Of a stretch of 64,000 nucleotides of DNA, positions 9,504 to 17,347 are shown in pieces. A model generated the notes under the pieces. The model searched no databases and was not told the DNA's origin. It saw nothing but the letters and a program-made list of their open reading frames with translations. Source of the DNA: Pseudoxanthomonas indica (lineage in GTDB: Bacteria; Pseudomonadota; Gammaproteobacteria; Xanthomonadales; Xanthomonadaceae); contig NZ_FUZV01000002.1 of assembly GCF_900167565.1 (NCBI RefSeq), positions 992,001 to 1,056,000 on the forward strand, given 5' to 3'. Numbering within the stretch: the stretch's first letter is position 1; every line of letters starts with the position of its first letter. The translations under genes were made by a program, and so were the position numbers.

Positions 9504-9825
9504 GGCGGTCAACGGCACTACTCCCAGTCCAGCGGCGGCTCCATCGACGACACGCACTACAACGCGCTGATGCGCAAGGTGAAGTGCGACCCGGCCACCT
9601 GCAGCGAACGCCCGCGTTTCGCGCGTGGCCGCACGCCGCACTATCCACGCAAGGCTTTCAAGAAGGGACGGTCCGGTGTGGTCAGGGTCCTGTGCGATGT
9701 CGCCACCAATGGAAGGGTCGTCAACCTGCGCATTCTCGAGTCGACGTCCGAAGATTTCACCGAGTCGGTCGAGAAAGCCCTGTCCGACTGGCAGTTCGTA
9801 CCCGCCAAGTTCAATGGCCGGGCAC
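9504..9825 (+). pseudogene. Truncated TonB C-terminal-domain protein (fragment)
   Basis: One reading frame, open from at least 9483, encodes a segment like the C-terminal domain of TonB/energy-transducer proteins. KKGRSGVVRVLCDVATNGRV, NLRILEST, FTESVEKALSDWQFVPA and KFNGR follow the usual beta-alpha-beta order. An internal ATG is at 9570, but homology seems to begin further upstream, where no clear start or signal peptide remains. Just after KFNGR the similarity stops and, one frame over, an arylsulfatase tail begins. The gene therefore looks broken at both ends. It is not expected to give a working TonB-like protein. Confidence 0.6.
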
Positions 9826-10357
9826 CATCAAGCCCGGAACGGTCTACAACGCCCCGATTTCGTTGATCGACATGTTCCCCACCACGCTCAACGGCAAGAA
9901 GTTCAAGGTCAAACTGGACGGATACAACTTCGCGCCGTATTTCCAGGGCAAGGAAAAGAAGGGCCCGCGCGAGTCCGTGTTCTACTTCGACCAGGGCGGC
10001 AACCTCAACGCGGTGCGCTTCCAGGATTGGAAGCTGAGCTTTGCCGTGCAGGCGCACGGCAACATCGCCACCGGCTCGCGTACGGTGACCAACTGGGCAC
10101 TGATTGCCAACCTGCGCATGGACCCCTACGAGCGCGGCATGGAAGACGGCGGCGGCGCGGTGGACTTCCTGGCCCGGCAGATGTGGCTGATCGTGCCGGT
10201 GATGGGCGCCATCAAATCGTTCTTCTCCGATTTCATGGACTACCCGTACCAGGCGGGCAGCTCGTTGAATGCAGGCAGCATCAACTACAGCCTGATTCGG
10301 CAGACCGATGCGTTGAAACGGCTCAAGGAGTTGGAGTCGTTGCATCCGAGCAGCTGA
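9815..10357 (+). pseudogene. Arylsulfatase C-terminal fragment (pseudogene)
   Basis: From WPGTIKPGTVYN (codon at 9815) to the stop at 10357 the plus strand encodes the last third of a type I sulfatase: PISLIDMFPTTL, then GKKFKVKLDGYN, ESVFYFDQGG, AVRFQDWKLSFAVQ and NLRMDPYER, ending in a long helical tail. The catalytic N-terminal half, including the Cys-x-Pro-x-Arg site, is missing, so it cannot be an active enzyme. The frame differs from the TonB-like fragment it is joined to. A good intrinsic terminator follows. An intact but different arylsulfatase gene lies convergently next door. Confidence 0.7.
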
Positions 10358-10376
10358 GTCGGTGCGGCACGAAGAG

Positions 10377-10406
10377 AACCCCGGCCTGGCCGGGGTTTTC
10401 TTTTTT
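10377..10406 (+). terminator. Rho-independent terminator
   Basis: AACCCCGGCC and GGCCGGGGTT form a tight GC hairpin followed by TTCTTTTTT on the plus strand. It once ended the sulfatase pseudogene transcript. It lies at the 3' end of the convergent arylsulfatase gene, whose stop codon abuts it. Confidence 0.85.
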
Positions 10407-11755
10407 CAAGGCACATGGCCAATCGGTGCACCCGCGGGAGTGAGCGGCTCGCGCTTGACGCTCTCCGCAAACTCGGCCATCAAGCGATTGAAGTGGCTGG
10501 CCGTCCAGGAGTGCAGATGCGGCAGGGCGAACGCCTCGCGCTCGTGCGGATCGGTCAGCAGATTGATGACGCGCGGGGTCGCCAGCCGTTGCGGCGGATC
10601 GGACAGGTGCAATTGCTGGACGAGCACGAGTTTGAAATCGCGCCACTTCACTCCGTAGAGTTCCGCACCCATCCAGTAGAGATAGCCCTCGCGTTGGGAA
10701 TGCGCGGCTTCGCCGGTCAACCATGCCCGCTGATCGACTCCATCAATCACCCGGTCCGTGGGCACGTGGACGCCCGCGGCACCCAGTAAGGTGGTGAACC
10801 AATCGGTGATATGCATGATGTCGTTGCTGACCTGGCCCGACGGGATCTGTCCGGGCCACTGCACGATGCAGGGCGTGCGCAGGTTGCCTTCGCCTCCTGC
10901 GAAGTAGGAGCCGCGCCACGCACCGGGTGAACCCCGCCATGCGGTGACTTCCTCCGGACCGTTGTCGCCGGCAAAGACGACGATGGTGTTGTCGCGCACG
11001 CCAGTGGCCTCCAGCAACGCCAGCAGCTGGGCAAAATCCGCGTCCAGCTCGGCCAGGCTGTCAGCCCATGGACCGTTGCCGGTGCGGCCTTCGAACTCCT
11101 TGCGCGGCAACACCGGCATGTGCATGAGTGAGTGATTGAAGTAGACGAAGAAGGGCGCACCGTTGTCGACGCAGCGGGTAATGAAGTCGTTCGTCCTTTT
11201 GAGGTACTCGGCATCGCAGTCGCGCCTGACATCGAGGGTCAGTTGTTCGCGTTCGTCGGGAGCGGCCTGTCCCTTGCGTATTTCCAGCATGCGCGACACC
11301 GGATCGCGGGCAGGGTCGTACCAGGGATCGGCGGGCCAGAGTGCTTCGTCGTATGTGCGTGGCGGTCCATACCACTCGTCAAATCCCTTGTCGGTGGGCC
11401 AGCGTCCGGGGCCTTCGCCCACATGCCACTTGCCGTAGGCCGCGCAGGCGTAGCCTGCTTCGGACAAGGCGTCGGCCAAGGTGCGCTCCCAGCGCACCAA
11501 TCCCCAGCCGGCCTCCGCTCCGATGGGTACGCTATGAGTGCCAGAACGGATGGCGTGCCGGCCGGTGAGCAGCGCCGAACGACTGGGCGTGCATTGCGCT
11601 TCGGGCGCGAAGTTGGTCAGCCGCGTGCCGCCCCGTGCGAATTCGTCGATGTGTGGCGTCCATGTGCCGCGAAACGGGCCGCCGGTGTAGCAGCTCAACT
11701 CGCCGCAGCCCAGGTTGTCGACCTGGAAATAGAGGATGTTGGGTTGGCTGGCCAT
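10406..11755 (-). CDS. Arylsulfatase (type I sulfatase)
   Basis: A 449-residue alkaline-phosphatase-superfamily sulfatase. It opens with NILYFQVDNLGCGELSCY (metal Asp), carries the formylglycine signature Cys55-Thr-Pro-Ser-Arg within QCTPSRSALLTGRH, and has the metal site IVVFAGDNGPEE. Cys55 is the residue oxidised to formylglycine. It should hydrolyse sulfate esters. No signal peptide or lipobox is visible, so it would be cytoplasmic unless a start has been missed. No dedicated formylglycine-generating enzyme or sulfatase-maturase gene is in the window. It is convergent with the sulfatase pseudogene. Confidence 0.9.
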   Translation of the reverse strand: MASQPNILYFQVDNLGCGELSCYTGGPFRGTWTPHIDEFARGGTRLTNFAPEAQCTPSRSALLTGRHAIRSGTHSVPIGAEAGWGLVRWERTLADALSEAGYACAAYGKWHVGEGPGRWPTDKGFDEWYGPPRTYDEALWPADPWYDPARDPVSRMLEIRKGQAAPDEREQLTLDVRRDCDAEYLKRTNDFITRCVDNGAPFFVYFNHSLMHMPVLPRKEFEGRTGNGPWADSLAELDADFAQLLALLEATGVRDNTIVVFAGDNGPEEVTAWRGSPGAWRGSYFAGGEGNLRTPCIVQWPGQIPSGQVSNDIMHITDWFTTLLGAAGVHVPTDRVIDGVDQRAWLTGEAAHSQREGYLYWMGAELYGVKWRDFKLVLVQQLHLSDPPQRLATPRVINLLTDPHEREAFALPHLHSWTASHFNRLMAEFAESVKREPLTPAGAPIGHVP

Positions 11756-11889
11756 GCGCGCACCTCCGGAGCTCCAGTCTGGACGGTGCGCGCGGCGGCG
11801 TTCCAGCGTGGTCCTGCTTAGCAGATGCCAGTAGAACTACTGATCTCAGCCGTTATAGTGGGCTTTGGATACCTGAGCCGGACCGAGGC

Positions 11890-12588
11890 ATGAAACAAGC
11901 ACTCGCCCTGCGTCATGTCGACTTCGAAGACCTCGGCACCCTGGCCGGAGTACTGGAGCAGCGCGGCTACCACATACGCCATGCCGACCCCGCGCGCGAC
12001 GATCTGTCCGCGCTGCGCCGCGAGGAACCCGACCTGCTGATCGTGCTGGGCGGCCCCATGCGCGCCACCGACGTGGCGGGGTATCCGTTTCTTGGCGAGG
12101 AAGCACAGTGGCTGCGCGATCGCCGCGCGGCCGCGCGGCCCTCCATTGGCGTCTGCCTGGGCGCGCAGGTGATGGCCGTGGCGGCCGGCGGCGACGTGGC
12201 GCCGATGGGGCTGAATGAAATCGGCATGGGCACCGTCAGCATCACGCCGGCCGGGCAGGGGACCTTGCTGCGGCTGCTGGCCGATGCGCCGGTGCTGCAT
12301 TGGCATGGGGATGGGATCGCGCTGCCGGCCGGTGAGGTGTCGCTGGCTTCGACCGGGCCATGCGCTGTGCAGGCGTTCGAGTTGTCGGGGCATCAGCTGG
12401 GGCTGCAGTTCCACCTGGAAGCGGATCTGGATCGGATCACCGAGTGGACGACGGGTCATGCAGAAGAGGTGGCGCAGGCGGGGCTGGATGGCAAAGTGAT
12501 TGCGGCGGCTGCGAAGGCCCAGGCCCAGGCCATGAAGGCAGCGTCGGAGGCTTTCTTCGCCACCTGGCTGGATGGGTTGCCGGCATGA
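11890..12588 (+). CDS. Class I glutamine amidotransferase (GATase1, GMP-synthase-like)
   Basis: A 232-residue stand-alone class I glutamine amidotransferase domain. The nucleophile elbow is SIGVCLGAQVMA, the oxyanion part is VLGGPM, and the catalytic His/Glu pair is in LQFHLEADLD. Such proteins release ammonia from glutamine, or act as gamma-glutamyl hydrolases or transferases; the partner or substrate is not evident. I start at MKQALALRHVDFEDLG (11890); longer in-frame extensions have no family similarity. Its last codon overlaps the ATG of the next small membrane protein (ATGA), so the two are co-translated. Confidence 0.87.
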   Translation: MKQALALRHVDFEDLGTLAGVLEQRGYHIRHADPARDDLSALRREEPDLLIVLGGPMRATDVAGYPFLGEEAQWLRDRRAAARPSIGVCLGAQVMAVAAGGDVAPMGLNEIGMGTVSITPAGQGTLLRLLADAPVLHWHGDGIALPAGEVSLASTGPCAVQAFELSGHQLGLQFHLEADLDRITEWTTGHAEEVAQAGLDGKVIAAAAKAQAQAMKAASEAFFATWLDGLPA

Positions 12589-12953
12589 ATATCTGGGTGA
12601 TTCTCTGGCTGGCCGTGGGCTACGTTGCCAGCTTCTTCTTCCTGCCTGGTCTGCTGCGGGGCAGCGAGCGTGGCTGGGAGAAGTGGGGACTGGCGGTGAT
12701 GTTGTTCGTGCCCTTCCTGGGGCTGCTGATCTACCTGTTCCTGCGCGAGGATGTGCCGCCGCAGGATCCGAACATGCGGGCCCCGGGATCGCGTGGGGTG
12801 TACACGGATCGGATGATTGCGATGCGGTCTTTCTACGAAGACGCGTTCAAGGAACTGGAGGAGAAGGTTGCCAGTAAGGCCGTTGCTGAAGAGACGACGG
12901 TGGATGACGATGAGCATGCAGCGGAAGGGGATGATTCGTCGCCGAAGCGGTAA
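12585..12953 (+). CDS. Small membrane protein with two transmembrane segments, unknown function
   Basis: A 122-residue protein with two hydrophobic segments, about residues 3-21 (IWVILWLAVGYVASFFFLPG) and 32-51 (GLAVMLFVPFLGLLIYLFL). A cytoplasmic-looking tail follows that is rich in acidic residues and ends DDDEHAAEGDDSSPKR. No family was recognised. Its ATG overlaps the stop of the amidotransferase gene. Codon use is like the neighbours, so it is probably real. Confidence 0.65.
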   Translation: MNIWVILWLAVGYVASFFFLPGLLRGSERGWEKWGLAVMLFVPFLGLLIYLFLREDVPPQDPNMRAPGSRGVYTDRMIAMRSFYEDAFKELEEKVASKAVAEETTVDDDEHAAEGDDSSPKR

Positions 12954-12982
12954 AGGACAATGGCAGACATGGGAGTCTCAGC

Positions 12983-13039
12983 ATGAGGAATTTCCTGTTT
13001 CTGATCGTCGTGGCTGTGATGGCGTGGTACGGCTGTTGA
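12983..13039 (+). other. Possible 18-residue hydrophobic micro-ORF or decayed gene start
   Basis: ATG at 12983 opens MRNFLFLIVVAVMAWYGC and then stops. It looks like an N-terminal signal anchor cut off early. Reading one frame over continues LLSFEKA and stops, consistent with a small frameshifted gene. A 57-codon frame at 13060-13233 follows that I cannot assign. The whole stretch 12954-13336 otherwise holds no supported gene. Confidence 0.25.
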
Positions 13040-13336
13040 GCTTCGAGAAGGCGTAAGTGATGTATTACCGGCATGTGCAGTACACGTACTTCGCGCCGTG
13101 GCTATTCGCGGATGACTGCACGCAAGGGATTGGCGTCTGGTTTCTCCCCGACGGATCGCGCAGGCGGTGTATGCCGAAGCGGTGCAGTGTCCGAAGTGGA
13201 GGCGGTGAGCCTGGCGGGGATTTCTTGAACTGAGAGTGGGGGATTCATTCTTCGCTCCGCTCCTCACCCCTTCGGGGCGGCTTCGCCGTGCAATCGGCTG
13301 CGCCGATTGTCGAACCGAGGGGGTTCTCATCAAACT

Positions 13337-13410
13337 CCCCTCTCTCCGCCAGATACGAAAAAGGCCCCCTTTCGGGGGCCTTCGCTTTTCGTATCTGGCG
13401 GAGAGAGGGG
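13337..13410. repeat. 25-bp perfect inverted repeat spanning the tRNA-Ser 3' end
   Basis: Arms 13337-13361 and 13386-13410 are exact reverse complements. The right arm covers the last 15 nt of tRNA-Ser including CCA plus 10 nt of trailer; the left arm is an antisense copy of that. The 24-nt interval holds the tRNA terminator hairpin. A read-through transcript could fold the tRNA 3' end into a long stem. It may be an integration or duplication scar at a tRNA 3' end. Confidence 0.85.
13357..13382 (-). terminator. Rho-independent terminator of tRNA-Ser
   Basis: On the minus strand AAGGCCCCC-GAAA-GGGGGCCTT is followed by a short T-run. It sits 14 bases past the tRNA CCA end, in the loop of the larger inverted repeat. 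Confidence 0.85.
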
Positions 13411-13488
13411 GATTCGAACCCCCGAAGCGCGGTTTAGACGCTTACACACTTTCCAGGCGTGCTCCTTCAACCGCTCGGACACCTCTCC
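13396..13488 (-). tRNA. tRNA-Ser (anticodon GGA)
   Basis: The minus strand starts GGAGAGGTGTCCGAGCGGTT and ends with a T-arm GGGGGTTCGAATCCCCC, acceptor strand and an encoded CCA. The anticodon loop reads CTGGAAA with anticodon GGA, decoding UCC and UCU. A long variable arm, as in all bacterial tRNA-Ser, lies before the T arm. The 93-nt length including CCA fits the class. It reads close to the E. coli tRNA-Ser(GGA). Confidence 0.97.
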
Positions 13489-13529
13489 GGATCCTGCAGA
13501 GGGCCGTGTGGCCTTCTGCAGGGCCGCAG

Positions 13530-13558
13530 ATTCTAGCCTCCGGCGCGCCGGCCCACAA
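13530..13558 (-). promoter_or_regulatory. Sigma70 promoter of tRNA-Ser
   Basis: Minus strand: TTGTGG (13553-13558) and TAGAAT (13530-13535) separated by 17 bp, about 40 bases before the mature tRNA 5' end. Between lies a pairing-prone segment (CTGCAGAAGGCC) likely removed by RNase P. Confidence 0.6.
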
Positions 13559-13630
13559 GCAGAACCGCCGCGAACGCCTGCTGGCGCGGCCGGGCGCGGT
13601 GGGCTTGACCGGCCATGGCACAATGTCGGC

Positions 13631-15454
13631 ATGTCCTATCTCGTCCTCGCCCGCAAGTGGCGTCCCAAGCGCTTCGCCGAGCTGGTGGGGCAGGAACACG
13701 TGGTCCGCGCGCTCACCAATGCGCTGGATACCGGCCGCGTCCACCATGCCTTCCTGTTCACCGGTACCCGCGGGGTCGGCAAGACCACCATCGCGCGCAT
13801 CTTTGCCAAATCGCTGAACTGCGAGAAGGGCACCAGCGCCGATCCCTGTGGTGAATGCGGGGCCTGCCGCGATATCGACGCCGGCCGCTACATCGACCTG
13901 CTGGAAATCGACGCCGCCTCCAATACCGGCGTGGACGATGTCCGCGAGGTCATCGAGAACGCGCAGTACATGCCCTCGCGCGGCAAGTTCAAGGTCTACC
14001 TGATCGACGAAGTGCACATGCTGTCCAAGGCGGCGTTCAACGCGCTGCTGAAGACGCTGGAAGAGCCGCCGGAACACGTCAAGTTCCTGCTGGCCACCAC
14101 TGATCCGCAGAAGCTGCCGGTGACCGTGCTCTCGCGCTGCCTGCAGTTCAACCTCAAGCGCCTGGACGAGCCGCAGATTGGCGGTCAGATCACCAGAATC
14201 CTCGCCGCCGAAGGCATCGAGGCCGACGAAGGCGCCGTGCGCCAGATCGCCCACGCCGCCGATGGCAGCCTGCGCGACGGCCTGTCGCTGCTGGACCAGG
14301 CCATTGCCTATGCCGGCGGCGCGCTGCGCGATGACGGCGTGCGCACCATGCTGGGCACGGTCGACCGCACCCAGGTCGGCGCCATGCTCGATGCGCTGGC
14401 CGAAGGCGATGGCGATCGCCTGTTGAAGGTCATCGCGGCGCTGGCCGACTTCTCGCCCGACTGGGACGGCGTACTCGATGCGCTGGCCGAAGCCCTGCAC
14501 CGCGTGCAGGTGCGGCAGCTGGTGCCCGGTGCGGCCACCGAGCTGGAAGGCATTGATGCCGACAACTTCGCCGAGCGCCTGCGCCCGGAAGTGGTGCAGC
14601 TCTGGTACCAGATGGCCCTGGGTGGCCGTCGTGACTTGCCGCTGGCGCCGAGTGCGCGCGCCGGCTTTGAAATGACTGTGCTGCGCATGCTGGCCTTCCG
14701 TCCCGCCGCAGGCGGCGAGGGCAAGCGTGAGGCGGCGCCGGCGAATGCTGGCAGTGGTCGCGCAACTGCTTCAACGAGCACGGCGTCTGCCGCGCCGACT
14801 GCCAGCGCCAACACCGCATCGGCTCCAAAACCTGCAAGCCCGGCCACCGTCGCGCCCGCCAACGGCCATGACAGCCCGCCCTGGCCGGAACCGGAAGCCA
14901 CGCACCAGCGCCAACCGATTGCGCCGTCGCAGGCCACTGCGCCGCCGCCGGTCGAACGCGCCGCGCCGGTTGCGCCGCGTCCTGCGCCCGTCGCGACGCC
15001 GGCGGCTACGGCCCCCACCAACGAACCCGCCGCGGTCGAAGCCAGCTTCTCCTCCGACATCGGCATCACCAACGCCGAAGTCTGGCTGCACTTCGCCAGC
15101 AGCAACGAGCTCAAGGGCGCGACCCGCCAGCTGGTGGAAAACGCGGCCTTCGCCGGCTACTCCCACGGCGTGCTGCAACTGTCGCTGGACGCGGGCTTCG
15201 ACTACCTGCGTTCGGATCGCGCGGTGCGCGACCTGGGCGAAGCCATCGCGCAGCGTTACGGCGTAGCGCCGAAAATCAGCTTCCTGGGCGCGGCCCAGGG
15301 CAGCGAGACCTTGCGCCAGCGCAGCGACCGCGAGCGCGGCGAGCAGCAGGTCTCGGCCGAACAGGATTTCCTGCAACACCCGGACGTGCAGCGCCTGATG
15401 CAACAGCACGGCGCCAAGGTCGTCCCGGATTCCATCCGTCCTTACGAAGAGTAG
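13631..15454 (+). CDS. dnaX: DNA polymerase III subunits gamma and tau
   Basis: The clamp-loader ATPase of the replicase, 607 residues. The AAA+ domain shows Walker A GTRGVGKTT (about residues 45-53), the four-cysteine zinc module ending PCGECGAC, Walker B YLIDEVHML and sensor/SRC motif VLSRC. A Pro/Ala-rich linker spans about residues 370-470, and a C-terminal tau domain follows. No A6G-type slippery site was seen, so a shorter gamma form by frameshift is not obvious. Start is MSYLVLARKWRPKRFAELVG at 13631; the frame upstream runs through tRNA-Ser and is not coding. ybaB follows six bases later; dnaX-ybaB-recR is a widely conserved order. Confidence 0.97.
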   Translation: MSYLVLARKWRPKRFAELVGQEHVVRALTNALDTGRVHHAFLFTGTRGVGKTTIARIFAKSLNCEKGTSADPCGECGACRDIDAGRYIDLLEIDAASNTGVDDVREVIENAQYMPSRGKFKVYLIDEVHMLSKAAFNALLKTLEEPPEHVKFLLATTDPQKLPVTVLSRCLQFNLKRLDEPQIGGQITRILAAEGIEADEGAVRQIAHAADGSLRDGLSLLDQAIAYAGGALRDDGVRTMLGTVDRTQVGAMLDALAEGDGDRLLKVIAALADFSPDWDGVLDALAEALHRVQVRQLVPGAATELEGIDADNFAERLRPEVVQLWYQMALGGRRDLPLAPSARAGFEMTVLRMLAFRPAAGGEGKREAAPANAGSGRATASTSTASAAPTASANTASAPKPASPATVAPANGHDSPPWPEPEATHQRQPIAPSQATAPPPVERAAPVAPRPAPVATPAATAPTNEPAAVEASFSSDIGITNAEVWLHFASSNELKGATRQLVENAAFAGYSHGVLQLSLDAGFDYLRSDRAVRDLGEAIAQRYGVAPKISFLGAAQGSETLRQRSDRERGEQQVSAEQDFLQHPDVQRLMQQHGAKVVPDSIRPYEE

Positions 15455-15460
15455 AAAGTC

Positions 15461-15781
15461 ATGCGTGGAAACATCGCTCAGCTCATGCAGCAGGCCCAGA
15501 AGATGCAGGAGAACCTGCAGCGTGCGCAGGAAGAACTGGCCAAGCTGGAAATCACCGGCAACGCCGGCGGCGGCATGGTCAGCGTGACCCTCACCGGCGC
15601 CAAGGAATGCCGCAAGGTGCGCATCGATCCGTCCGTGCTCGGTGACCAGGAAATGCTGGAAGATCTGGTGGCCGCTGCGTTCAATGATGCCAGCAACAAG
15701 ATCGACGCCGAATCCAAGTCGCGCATGGGCGCCGCCACCGCCGGCATGCCGATGCCGCCGGGCATGAAGCTGCCGTTCTAA
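15461..15781 (+). CDS. ybaB: YbaB/EbfC family nucleoid-associated protein
   Basis: A 106-residue DNA-binding protein that forms tweezers-like dimers. The N-terminal helix is rich in Gln/Met ([19 protein letters not shown]), then [20 protein letters not shown], and a Met/Pro-rich tail [12 protein letters not shown]. It sits between dnaX and recR, the canonical position, and is coupled by spacings under ten bases. Confidence 0.95.
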   Translation: MRGNIAQLMQQAQKMQENLQRAQEELAKLEITGNAGGGMVSVTLTGAKECRKVRIDPSVLGDQEMLEDLVAAAFNDASNKIDAESKSRMGAATAGMPMPPGMKLPF

Positions 15782-15788
15782 GGCGCGC

Positions 15789-16385
15789 ATGAGCGCTTCG
15801 CTGCTGGAACAACTGATCGAGTCGTTACGCGTGCTGCCTGGCGTGGGCCAGAAGACCGCGCAGCGCATGGCCTACCATTTGCTGGAGCGAGAACGCGAGG
15901 GTGGCAGGCACTTGTCGGCGATCCTGGCCGAGTCGATCGAGAAGATCGGTCACTGCGCGCAATGCCGCGATTTTACCGAGGGCGAGCTCTGCGCCATCTG
16001 CGCCAGCGGCAGCCGCGATCGGCATCTGCTGTGCTGCGTGGAGTCGCCGGCCGATCGGCTGGCGATCGAGCAGGCCACCGGCTACCGCGGGGTGTATTAC
16101 ATCCTGCAAGGGCGGCTGTCGCCGCTCGATGGCATCGGCCCGCGCGAGCTCGGCCTGGACAAGCTGGGCGAGCGCTTGCAGCAGGGCGAGGTCAGCGAGC
16201 TCATCATCGCCACCAATCCCACCGTGGAAGGCGAGGCCACCGCGCACTACCTGGCGCAGCTGGCCCGCCAGCATGGCGTCACCCCGAGCCGGCTGGCACA
16301 TGGCGTGCCGCTGGGCGGCGAACTGGAATACGTGGATCGCGGCACGCTCTCGCATGCCTTCGGTTCGCGCAGCGAAATGGTCTGA
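15789..16385 (+). CDS. recR: Recombination mediator RecR
   Basis: The RecFOR pathway protein that helps load RecA onto gapped DNA. It is 198 residues. The helix-hairpin-helix begins [17 protein letters not shown], the four-cysteine zinc finger spans [16 protein letters not shown], and the Toprim domain follows ([18 protein letters not shown]). It follows ybaB by seven bases. RecO, its partner, is also encoded in this window at about 51.2 kb. Confidence 0.97.
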   Translation: MSASLLEQLIESLRVLPGVGQKTAQRMAYHLLEREREGGRHLSAILAESIEKIGHCAQCRDFTEGELCAICASGSRDRHLLCCVESPADRLAIEQATGYRGVYYILQGRLSPLDGIGPRELGLDKLGERLQQGEVSELIIATNPTVEGEATAHYLAQLARQHGVTPSRLAHGVPLGGELEYVDRGTLSHAFGSRSEMV

Positions 16386-16403
16386 TCACCCAGGACACCG
16401 ACG

Positions 16404-16763
16404 ATGGCTGACAACAACACCCTGTTCGGCAAGATCATCCGCCGCGAAATTCCAGCCACCATCGTCTACGAAGACGACGACGTGCTGGCCTTCAAGGACA
16501 TCGCCCCGCAGGCGCCGGTGCACGTGCTGTTCGTGCCGAAGAACGAGCTGATCCCGACCATGGATGATCTGCAGCCCGCGCAGGCCGCGCTGGTCGGCAA
16601 GCTGGTCCTGGCCGCCGCCGAATACGCGCGCCGCGAAGGCTTTGCCCAGGACGGCTATCGCGTGGTGATCAATTGCCGCGAGCATGCCGGGCAGACGGTG
16701 TTCCACCTGCACCTGCATCTGCTGGCAGGCGGCCATCTGGGCCGCTTCGGTACCCCGCACTAG
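16404..16763 (+). CDS. HIT family nucleotide-binding protein (HinT-like)
   Basis: A 119-residue histidine-triad hydrolase. The triad motif is TVFHLHLHLLAGGHLG near the C-terminus, and the N-terminal strand is LFGKIIRREIPATIVYEDDD. HinT-type enzymes cleave purine nucleoside phosphoramidates and aminoacyl-AMP. It follows recR by 18 bases and is closed by a strong terminator. Confidence 0.93.
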   Translation: MADNNTLFGKIIRREIPATIVYEDDDVLAFKDIAPQAPVHVLFVPKNELIPTMDDLQPAQAALVGKLVLAAAEYARREGFAQDGYRVVINCREHAGQTVFHLHLHLLAGGHLGRFGTPH

Positions 16764-16764
16764 C

Positions 16765-16794
16765 AAAAAAAAGCCGCCCGAAGGCGGCTTTTTT
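16765..16794. terminator. Bidirectional terminator between HIT gene and slp
   Basis: AAAGCCGCC-CGAA-GGCGGCTTT flanked by A8 on the left and T6 on the right. It can end both the dnaX-HIT operon and the convergent slp gene. Confidence 0.92.
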
Positions 16795-16810
16795 CAATGC
16801 AGCTGGGCGA

Positions 16811-17332
16811 TCACCACCAGCCCCAGTAACCCCAGCGCGGGCCCCAGTACGGGCCATACCACGGGTCATAGAAGGGCGAACCGATCACTTCCACTTCGCG
16901 CACTTCCGGCCACAGGTACACCACGTCGGCGTTCAACTTGGGCAGGCGGGCGTCGTACTCACCGATGCGGGTGACTTCGTAGCCATCCACGCGTCCAACG
17001 AAGGTCACGTCACGGCCTGGCGCGAACACCGCCGGATCGTAGAAGCCGGCGCGGCAGGCGAGGAAGCGGCCCTGGGTGGCGTCGGGCGAATCCGATGACG
17101 GCCGGCCGGTGCCGGTGAGCGGACGCGAGACCAACTGGAAGCAGGTGGCATCGGCGCGCGGCGTGGTCTCGATGATGCGACCGCCCCAGCGCACCTGCGC
17201 GCCGACCTGGGCATTGGCCACGGCATCCTGCGGCGTGACCTCGGTAAACGTCCCCTGCAACGGCTTGGGGGCAGTGGCACAGGCACCCAGCAGGGCGACG
17301 GTACCGGCAAGGCAGAGCAGTCGAAGCTTCAT
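16811..17332 (-). CDS. Slp family outer-membrane lipoprotein
   Basis: A 173-residue lipoprotein of the Slp (starvation lipoprotein/YeaY) family. The signal peptide ends in a lipobox, LLGACATAP, with the acylated Cys about residue 18. The OB-like core includes VRWGGRIIETTP, and the C-terminal end is strikingly rich in Trp, Tyr, Pro and Gly (FYDPWYGPYWGPRWGYWGWW). It should sit in the outer membrane facing the periplasm. Function in this family is poorly understood. Confidence 0.9.
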   Translation of the reverse strand: MKLRLLCLAGTVALLGACATAPKPLQGTFTEVTPQDAVANAQVGAQVRWGGRIIETTPRADATCFQLVSRPLTGTGRPSSDSPDATQGRFLACRAGFYDPAVFAPGRDVTFVGRVDGYEVTRIGEYDARLPKLNADVVYLWPEVREVEVIGSPFYDPWYGPYWGPRWGYWGWW

Positions 17333-17347
17333 GGCGTAACTCCCGGG

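Noticed and set aside
13307-13630. 108-codon upstream extension of dnaX
   Set aside because: It passes through tRNA-Ser and its terminator. The DnaX family starts at MSYLVLARKW.
14700-15060. Programmed frameshift in dnaX to make gamma
   Set aside because: I looked for an A6G-type slippery heptamer in the linker region and saw none; no support.
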